Of a stretch of 64,000 nucleotides of DNA, positions 56,859-64,000 are shown piece by piece. The notes beneath the pieces are model-generated. The model was not told where the DNA came from, made no database searches, and saw nothing but the letters and a program-made list of their open reading frames with translations. Each line of letters opens with the position of its first letter. Positions within the stretch are counted from its first letter, which is position 1. Origin of the DNA: Methylobacterium currus (GTDB lineage: Bacteria > Pseudomonadota > Alphaproteobacteria > Rhizobiales > Beijerinckiaceae); assembly GCF_003058325.1 (NCBI RefSeq), contig NZ_CP028843.1, forward strand, positions 735,501 through 799,500, in the 5' to 3' direction. A program made the position numbers and the translations under genes.

Positions 56859-57118
56859 GCGTGCGCCGCGACGGAGAGCTGATCCGCCTCGAAGGCCCCT
56901 GCCCGGTCGAGGAGGCCGAGACCCTGGCTGCCCTGCTCCTCGCCCATCCGGGCGCGGGGGTGGAGTGGAGCGCCTGCACCAGGCTGCACACGGCGGTGAT
57001 CCAGGTGCTGCTGCGGCTGCGCCCGCCGCTCCGCGGCACCTGCGGCGATCCCTTCGCGGCCCGCTGGCTCGCACCGCTCATGACCCCGTCACTCCCGGGG
57101 CAGGATCGGACCGACTGA
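56855..57118 (+). CDS. Small STAS-like protein ending the chemosensory operon
   Basis: An 87-residue protein starting at a GTG that overlaps the cheA stop (GTGA). LIRLEGPCPVEEAETLAALLLAHP forms a beta-alpha start, and VEWSACTRLHTAVIQVLLRL has the strand-helix pattern of STAS-type folds, followed by DPFAARWLAPLM. The position of the phosphorylatable Ser/Thr of anti-sigma antagonists is uncertain (Thr or Ser before the helix). The assignment is by pattern only. It could connect the array to a non-motility output. Confidence 0.6.
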   Translation: MSVRRDGELIRLEGPCPVEEAETLAALLLAHPGAGVEWSACTRLHTAVIQVLLRLRPPLRGTCGDPFAARWLAPLMTPSLPGQDRTD

Positions 57119-57250
57119 GCGGCCCCGGACGCGGTCCCCGCCACCCATCCTCCGCAGGACCGTCCGGGGACACGACATCGATCCTTCTTCCGACGGCGCC
57201 GTAGGGACGGGCGAGCGGCCTGCCGATCCCGTCGCCACAGGCCGCGCATC

Positions 57251-57775
57251 TCAAGACGCCGCGGCGGCCTTCGCGGCCTGTGCCGCCTTGATCTTCTTGC
57301 TCAGCCAGTACGAATAGCCGACATTCGTGTTCTCGACCAGGGTGGCCACGCTGGTCATGTAGTTCGTCGCCAGGTCGCCGTACTGACCGATCAGGTTGAA
57401 GTCCTGCTCGATGACCTTCGACAGGGTGTTGGCCTTGCGCAGCGACAGCGAGCCTTCGTAGATCCGCATCAGCCCGGCACGCCAGTCCTGGTCGATCTTC
57501 CAGAGTTGCTTCACGAAGGCACCCTGCATCTCGTAGAGTTCGCCGATCGTATCCGAATCGGGGCCTTCCGACAGGAGCTGTGCGGTTCCCACCGCGTTGG
57601 CGGCGCTGCGCGTCGCGATCTCGCCGACGAGCACCGTGCGGCGCAGGGGTGCGCCGACCGGCGTCGCGGCGACGGCCGGTGCCGGCAGTTGCTCGGTCGC
57701 GGTCAGGGCCGTCTGCACGAAGGCGGCGAGCGGCACCGGAAGGACGGATGCAGGCGTGGTGGTCTGGGGTATCAT
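57251..57775 (-). CDS. Phasin-like candidate next to a PHB depolymerase
   Basis: A 174-residue helical protein with no signal peptide. The N-terminal Pro/Val/Ala stretch is followed by GEIATRSAANAVGTAQLLSE, a long amphipathic part (LYEMQGAFVKQLWKIDQDW), GSLSLRKANTLSKVIEQDFN and an Ala/Lys tail (KKIKAAQAAKAAAAS). Size, helicity, and Ala/Lys tail are like phasins (PHA granule-associated proteins), and a PHB depolymerase-type esterase lies directly upstream in the same direction. No exact family could be named. GAGGAATTC upstream fixes the ATG. Confidence 0.6.
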   Translation of the reverse strand: MIPQTTTPASVLPVPLAAFVQTALTATEQLPAPAVAATPVGAPLRRTVLVGEIATRSAANAVGTAQLLSEGPDSDTIGELYEMQGAFVKQLWKIDQDWRAGLMRIYEGSLSLRKANTLSKVIEQDFNLIGQYGDLATNYMTSVATLVENTNVGYSYWLSKKIKAAQAAKAAAAS

Positions 57776-57888
57776 CACGAATTCCTCATAGGATGTCCGG
57801 CCGATCGCGTCGCGACGCAGGGATCGGCTCCGTTCGGGCAGTGCGATCCATGGCCCGGACGCGCGGCCGGTCCGCGGATCGCCGGTCC

Positions 57889-58956
57889 TCAGCCGCCGAG
57901 GCGCTCCAGCATGGCGTTGATCGCTTTGATCTGGACGGCGTTCTTCGAATAATAGTCGGGGTTGCGCGGGGTGGGCGAGCTGTAGCCCCACCAATCCCAG
58001 CACCCGTCGGGATTCTGCAGGTCGCCGCCGTCGCTCCCCTCCACCTGCGGGTAGAGGACGATGATGTCGTTGCTCTCGGCGATGTGGTTGTAGCCGGTCG
58101 TGGTGATGTAGCGGTTGCCGTAGGGCGGCTGGTTGGCGGTATCGGGCAGGCCCCGGACGTAGTTGACGTAATTGTAGCCCTGCTTGCAGCCGTGCAGCGC
58201 GATGTGGACCCGCGCCTGTGCCCGCCCCGCGAGCACCGCCGAGGGCACGTAGGCGTAGCCGAAGTCGCTCATGCTGGCGCGCGTGTTGCCGTCGAAGAAC
58301 TCTCTCTGGTCGAAGCGGATCAGCCGCCCCGTCAGATGTTCCAGCGGCGCGTTCAATTCGCCGTAGATATGGCGGAGAATCGCATGCGACTGCATGAAGT
58401 TGCCGTTATTGATGTAAGGCGGCCGATTCTCCGCCAGAGGTGAGTCTTCGAGATTGTCGGTGATGATCGAATGACCTGCGTTGACCGTATCGTTGTACAG
58501 AATGTTGGCAGGATTGACATTGAGGCGCAGGTAGAATTCCCGCGTGCGGTTCACCACATCCGGATAGACGACGCAGTCGGATCGGCCGGTGAAGATGTAC
58601 AGCCGATGATCCGGGAGGGTGTCGAGCGGGTCGATCAGGCCGTTGCCCGCCGCGTCCCGGGCCAGGGCCGCGAGATCCCCGGCATCCGGCGCCATCTGCG
58701 GAATGAGCGGGTTCATCCCGATCGCCAGCGCGCCCAGCTCGAAGGCGTCGGCCGCCAGGACGGCGGCTCCGCGGAACGACTCGGCGCAGCGGAACGGCCC
58801 GCCCGCGATGATGCCGGCCCCCTTGAACTTGCGCGAATGGGCCAGGTGCATCTGCACCGTCATGAACGCCCCGGAAGACAAGCCAGAAATAGAACTCTCG
58901 CCGCGCCGAACATCGTATCCCGACAGACGTTCGGCCATTTGGCTCTGATTGCCCAT
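57889..58956 (-). CDS. PHB depolymerase-like esterase
   Basis: A 355-residue alpha/beta hydrolase of the poly(3-hydroxybutyrate) depolymerase/esterase_phb type. The lipase box GLSSGAFMTVQ has the nucleophile Ser. FTGRSDCVVYPDVV fits the catalytic Asp segment and VNAGHSI the His. The later HGCKQGYNYVNY and CWDWWGYSS sections resemble extracellular short-chain depolymerases. No signal peptide is visible, so an intracellular role on granules is possible. ATG 58956 has GGGAG eight bases upstream; ATG 58992 would add 12 residues without a good site. Confidence 0.85.
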   Translation of the reverse strand: MGNQSQMAERLSGYDVRRGESSISGLSSGAFMTVQMHLAHSRKFKGAGIIAGGPFRCAESFRGAAVLAADAFELGALAIGMNPLIPQMAPDAGDLAALARDAAGNGLIDPLDTLPDHRLYIFTGRSDCVVYPDVVNRTREFYLRLNVNPANILYNDTVNAGHSIITDNLEDSPLAENRPPYINNGNFMQSHAILRHIYGELNAPLEHLTGRLIRFDQREFFDGNTRASMSDFGYAYVPSAVLAGRAQARVHIALHGCKQGYNYVNYVRGLPDTANQPPYGNRYITTTGYNHIAESNDIIVLYPQVEGSDGGDLQNPDGCWDWWGYSSPTPRNPDYYSKNAVQIKAINAMLERLGG

Positions 58957-59083
58957 GTCCTGATCTCCCGACACGTCATGCTTGCCCGACATGTCTTTCA
59001 GACTTGGGATCTGTTATGCCCCGAGGTCAGGCCGGACCAGAGCACGACAGGGTCCATCTCGCAAGTGCGAAAAATGAGAGGAA

Positions 59084-59150
59084 GTTTTTTGCGGCGCCAA
59101 AAAACGTGATGGTGCGGCGATGAACGCGTATCGGTGATGAAACGCGTATC
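59084..59150. repeat. AT-rich inverted and direct repeats in a 477-bp intergenic region
   Basis: Perfect inverted repeat GTTTTTTG-CGGCGC-CAAAAAAC (59084-59105), then a direct repeat GATGAACGCGTATC (59119) and GATGAAACGCGTATC (59136). The former may terminate or regulate in both directions between the esterase (minus) and the DUF882 gene (plus). The rest of 58957-59433 shows no convincing gene. Confidence 0.65.
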
Positions 59151-59433
59151 ACGGTGCGGCTCAGTTCCGGCCCATGTCGCATGACTGTGGTTCTGTATCG
59201 CCCAGGGGATGAGAACGCGTTCCGCCCCGGGCGTCCGACCGGTCCTCTCCCTCTCCCGTGCCCCCTTTCCAGGTGGGCGCACGGGATCGTGAAGCCGGGC
59301 CGATTTTTGCCATGGTTGCGGCCTAGCCCTGCCGTCCACCCCGTCGCGAGGACCCGGTAACCGTTTGTTGACGGTTCTCGGCAACCTTGCGTTCACCATG
59401 GTGGCCACGCGGCCCGAGCGAGGAAGAGGGATC

Positions 59434-61005
59434 GTGCGAGCGCTCAAGCGTGCCGGCCGCGGGGCGGCCGACCCGGCCCGGGACTTTCTCTCCTGCCGAT
59501 CCCGCTCCTGCCGTCGCGGCGCGCTGGCGCTGCTCGCCTGCCTGACGGCCGTCTTCGGCTCGACCAGCGGCACCCAGGACGCGGTCGCCAACGGCGACAC
59601 CCGGACGATCTCGATCTTCCACGAGCACACCAAGGAGAGCGCCGCGATCACGTTCAAGCGTGACGGGCGCTACGACCGCGCCGCCCTCGAGCAGCTGAAC
59701 TGGCTGCTGCGCGACTGGCGCCTCGACGAGCCGACCAAGATGGACCCGCGCCTGTTCGACGTGGTGTGGGAGGCCCACCGCGCCGTCGGCTCGCAGGACG
59801 CGATCCACGTCGTCTCGGCCTATCGCTCGCCCCAGACCAACGCTGCCTTACGCCGGCGCTCCCGGGCGGTGGCCGAGCACAGCCAGCACATGCTCGGCAA
59901 GGCGATGGATTTCTACCTCGCCGACGTCTCGATCGACCAGATCCGGGCGATCGGCATGCGGATGCAGCGCGGCGGCGTCGGCTGGTACCCGCAGGCCAAC
60001 AGCCCCTTCGTCCATCTCGACGTCGGCTCGGTGCGGTCCTGGCCGCGGATGAGCCACGACCAGCTCGCCCGCCTCTTCCCGGACGGCCGCACCGTCCATC
60101 TGCCCGCCGACGGCCGGCCGATGCCGGGCTACGACAGCGCCAAGGCCGAGATCCTGGCGCGCGGCGGCAGCGTGATGGGCGTGAGCCAGGCGATCGCCGC
60201 GGCGGACGAGGAGGACAGCCCGAACGTCGTCGGCCAGTTCTTCGCCATGCTGTTCGGCGGATCGAAGCCCGCCGCCCCGCCGCCGGCGCCGGTGGTCCTG
60301 TCCGGACGCGCCGGCCGCGTCCGCCCGGTGGCGCTCGCCAGCGCCCAGCCGGAGGATGCCGGCACCCGCGAGGCCTTCGCCCGGGATGCATTGGCCTACG
60401 CGGCGCCGGCCGCCCCCGCCGCCCTGCTGCCGCAGACCGCATCCCGGCAGGCCGCCCTGCCGGAGCCGGTACCCGCGCAGCCGGAGGCCGCCCCGGCGGC
60501 GGCCGCCGCGCCTGAGCCCGAGCTTCGCAGCGCCGAGCCGGCGCCGGAGATGCCGTCCCGGACCACCCTGGGATCCACCCCGCTGCCGCCCCGGCGTCCC
60601 TCGGAATTCGCCGCCCTGGCGGAGGCTCTGGTCGCCGCGCCGCCGCCGCTCACCGTGCCGCTGCCGCCCGCCCGGCCGGCCTCGATCCAGGTCGCCTCGG
60701 CCGAGGCCGATCCGGCGGCCCTCGGCGCCATGCTCCAGCCGCGCCCCCGGACGATTCCCGTGCCGCCCGCGCCGGCTCCCACCGATTCGAAGGCGCAGCT
60801 GCGCGCCCTGTTCAGCGCGGCGACGGCCGCGCCGGCAGCCGAGGCCGCGACGGTCCGCATCGTCCAGCGGTCCAGGAGCGGCACCCCGCCCGCCGGCCTC
60901 GTCGCCGCCCCCGCGGGTGCCGTGGCGACCCGCTTCCAGGCCGGTTCGTCCGAGACCACGCCCAGTGCCGGCCGCTTCAGCGGCTCGGCGGTCGGGCGGC
61001 GCTGA
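59434..61005 (+). CDS. DUF882 (MepK/M15_2-type) murein endopeptidase with long Pro/Ala tail
   Basis: A 523-residue exported protein. Basic N-terminus and hydrophobic segment RGALALLACLTAVFG act as signal or anchor. The catalytic domain (about 50-235) has the zinc motifs EHSQHMLGKAMDFYL (HxxGxAxD) and FVHLDVG, with SAYRSPQTNAALRRRS, as in LD-endopeptidases of the YcbK/MepK group. The remaining 280 residues are Ala/Pro-rich with repeated PLPPxRP motifs. It cleaves peptidoglycan cross-links. The GTG at 59434 has AGGAAGAGGG before it; upstream ATG/TTG codons are alternatives. Confidence 0.88.
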   Translation: MRALKRAGRGAADPARDFLSCRSRSCRRGALALLACLTAVFGSTSGTQDAVANGDTRTISIFHEHTKESAAITFKRDGRYDRAALEQLNWLLRDWRLDEPTKMDPRLFDVVWEAHRAVGSQDAIHVVSAYRSPQTNAALRRRSRAVAEHSQHMLGKAMDFYLADVSIDQIRAIGMRMQRGGVGWYPQANSPFVHLDVGSVRSWPRMSHDQLARLFPDGRTVHLPADGRPMPGYDSAKAEILARGGSVMGVSQAIAAADEEDSPNVVGQFFAMLFGGSKPAAPPPAPVVLSGRAGRVRPVALASAQPEDAGTREAFARDALAYAAPAAPAALLPQTASRQAALPEPVPAQPEAAPAAAAAPEPELRSAEPAPEMPSRTTLGSTPLPPRRPSEFAALAEALVAAPPPLTVPLPPARPASIQVASAEADPAALGAMLQPRPRTIPVPPAPAPTDSKAQLRALFSAATAAPAAEAATVRIVQRSRSGTPPAGLVAAPAGAVATRFQAGSSETTPSAGRFSGSAVGRR

Positions 61006-61017
61006 GCGCGACAGGCG

Positions 61018-61644
61018 GTGAACTGGGTCGAGGCGATCGGCTATCTCGGGACCGGGCTCACCATCGCGTCGACCGCGATGAGCACCATGATCCCGCTGCG
61101 GGTCGTCTCGATCCTCGCCAGCGTGGCGGTGATGACCTACGGGCTCCTGACCGGCAGCATGCCGGTGGTGCTGACCGAAGCGATCCAGATTCCGTTCAAC
61201 GCCTGGCGGCTCTACCAGATGGTCCGGCTGGTGCGCGACGTCAAGCGGGCGGCCGGGGGTGACCTCTCCCTCGACTGGCTCCGGCCCTTCGGCGAGTCCA
61301 GGCGCGTCGCCGCCGGCGCGGTGCTGTTTCGCAAGGGCGACCCGGCCGGCGAGATGTTCCTGATCGAGAGCGGCCGCTTCCGCATCGAGGAGCTGGACCT
61401 CGACATCCGGCCCGGCGCCATCGTGGGCGAGCTCGGCATGCTCTCGCCCGGCAACCTCCGCACCGGCACCCTGGTCTGCACCGAGCCCGGCATCGTCCTC
61501 GGGGTCGCCTATGCGGACGTGAAGCAGCTCTACTACCAGAACCCGGAATTCGGCTTCTCTTTCCTGAAGCTGACGAGCGAGCGCCTGTTCCAGGCGGCGC
61601 AGGCAGCCCCCGCCCGCGCCCCGGCGGGCACGGACGTGATCTGA
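61018..61644 (+). CDS. Membrane protein with a C-terminal cyclic-nucleotide-binding domain
   Basis: A 208-residue protein. Residues 1-75 hold about three helices (IGYLGTGLTIASTAMSTMIPLRVVS-like, VAVMTYGLLTGSMPVVLTEA) similar to small YgjV-type membrane segments. The rest is a cNMP-binding/Crp-type beta barrel (RRVAAGAVLFRKGDPAGEMFLIESGRFRI, IRPGAIVGELGMLSPGNLRTGTLVC). The phosphate-binding cassette has GELGMLSPGNLRTGT, where the usual Arg-Ala is replaced, so nucleotide binding is uncertain. It begins with GTG 13 bp after the endopeptidase gene and is probably co-transcribed. Confidence 0.82.
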   Translation: MNWVEAIGYLGTGLTIASTAMSTMIPLRVVSILASVAVMTYGLLTGSMPVVLTEAIQIPFNAWRLYQMVRLVRDVKRAAGGDLSLDWLRPFGESRRVAAGAVLFRKGDPAGEMFLIESGRFRIEELDLDIRPGAIVGELGMLSPGNLRTGTLVCTEPGIVLGVAYADVKQLYYQNPEFGFSFLKLTSERLFQAAQAAPARAPAGTDVI

Positions 61645-61657
61645 GGCAGGGCTGCCG

Positions 61658-64000
<2,343 letters not shown>

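Overview
The window looks like a chromosomal segment of a Methylobacterium/Methylorubrum-type alphaproteobacterium (order Hyphomicrobiales). The evidence is very high GC, long antisense open frames typical of such GC, a DivL-type tyrosine pseudokinase, an alphaproteobacterial AddB, small DUF6894, DUF2934 and DUF882 proteins, a LOV histidine kinase, and genus-typical dispersed palindromic repeats. I see no phage, transposase, CRISPR, tRNA or rRNA. This is mostly core and semi-core chromosome with accessory metabolic islands.

Layout. 1-7.9 kb: start of a Tat-exported solute-binding protein (minus, cut by the edge), ahcY with an upstream palindromic operator and a strong terminator, divL, a tsaE-amgK fusion, murU and a GNAT gene. 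7.9-13.5 kb: addB without its usual partner addA, a palindromic repeat, an M20 dipeptidase and an Asp/Glu-type racemase. 13.5-17 kb: an 8-oxoguanine deaminase-like amidohydrolase divergent from 5-hydroxyisourate hydrolase, then small proteins. 17-22 kb: a minus-strand operon for a triheme cytochrome, a 2Fe-2S subunit and a Tat-exported molybdopterin subunit, then two small plus-strand genes. 22.3-24.7 kb: a TonB-dependent receptor behind a cobalamin riboswitch. 24.8-26.8 kb: thioredoxin/TPR, LON-domain and Trm112 genes. 27-33.2 kb: MFS/TetR pair, a degenerate CYTH protein, dctA, a ROK kinase and an Lrp regulator. 33.4-36.7 kb: second copy of the palindromic repeat, a ClC channel with a MarR regulator, and a single-domain receiver. 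36.9-39.8 kb: osmoprotectant ABC importer genes without an ATPase. 39.8-44.1 kb: dcp and two cell-wall proteins. 44.2-49.3 kb: gyrA, arsC, an MFS transporter behind tandem mini-ORFs, and a DUF2934 protein. 49.5-57.1 kb: a tightly overlapping six-gene chemosensory operon. 57.2-59 kb: a candidate granule protein and a PHB depolymerase-like esterase. 59.4-64 kb: a DUF882 murein endopeptidase, a membrane/cNMP-binding protein, and a LOV hybrid kinase cut by the right edge.

Main themes. Peptidoglycan recycling and remodelling (amgK-murU, LD-transpeptidase, extensin-like, DUF882). Signal transduction (divL, chemosensory cluster, LOV kinase, receiver). Purine oxidation (8-oxoguanine deaminase plus HIU hydrolase).

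The most unusual items are: (1) a chemosensory operon whose soluble receptor carries a normal and a degenerate signalling tip, with a triple CheW and a terminal STAS-like protein, and no CheY; (2) two loci where short tandem duplications create six- and five-codon mini-ORFs chained to the next gene by ATGA overlaps; (3) a 110-bp two-hairpin repeat whose copies carry one hairpin in opposite orientation, one copy lying where addA should begin; (4) a CYTH-fold protein that has lost its catalytic acids.
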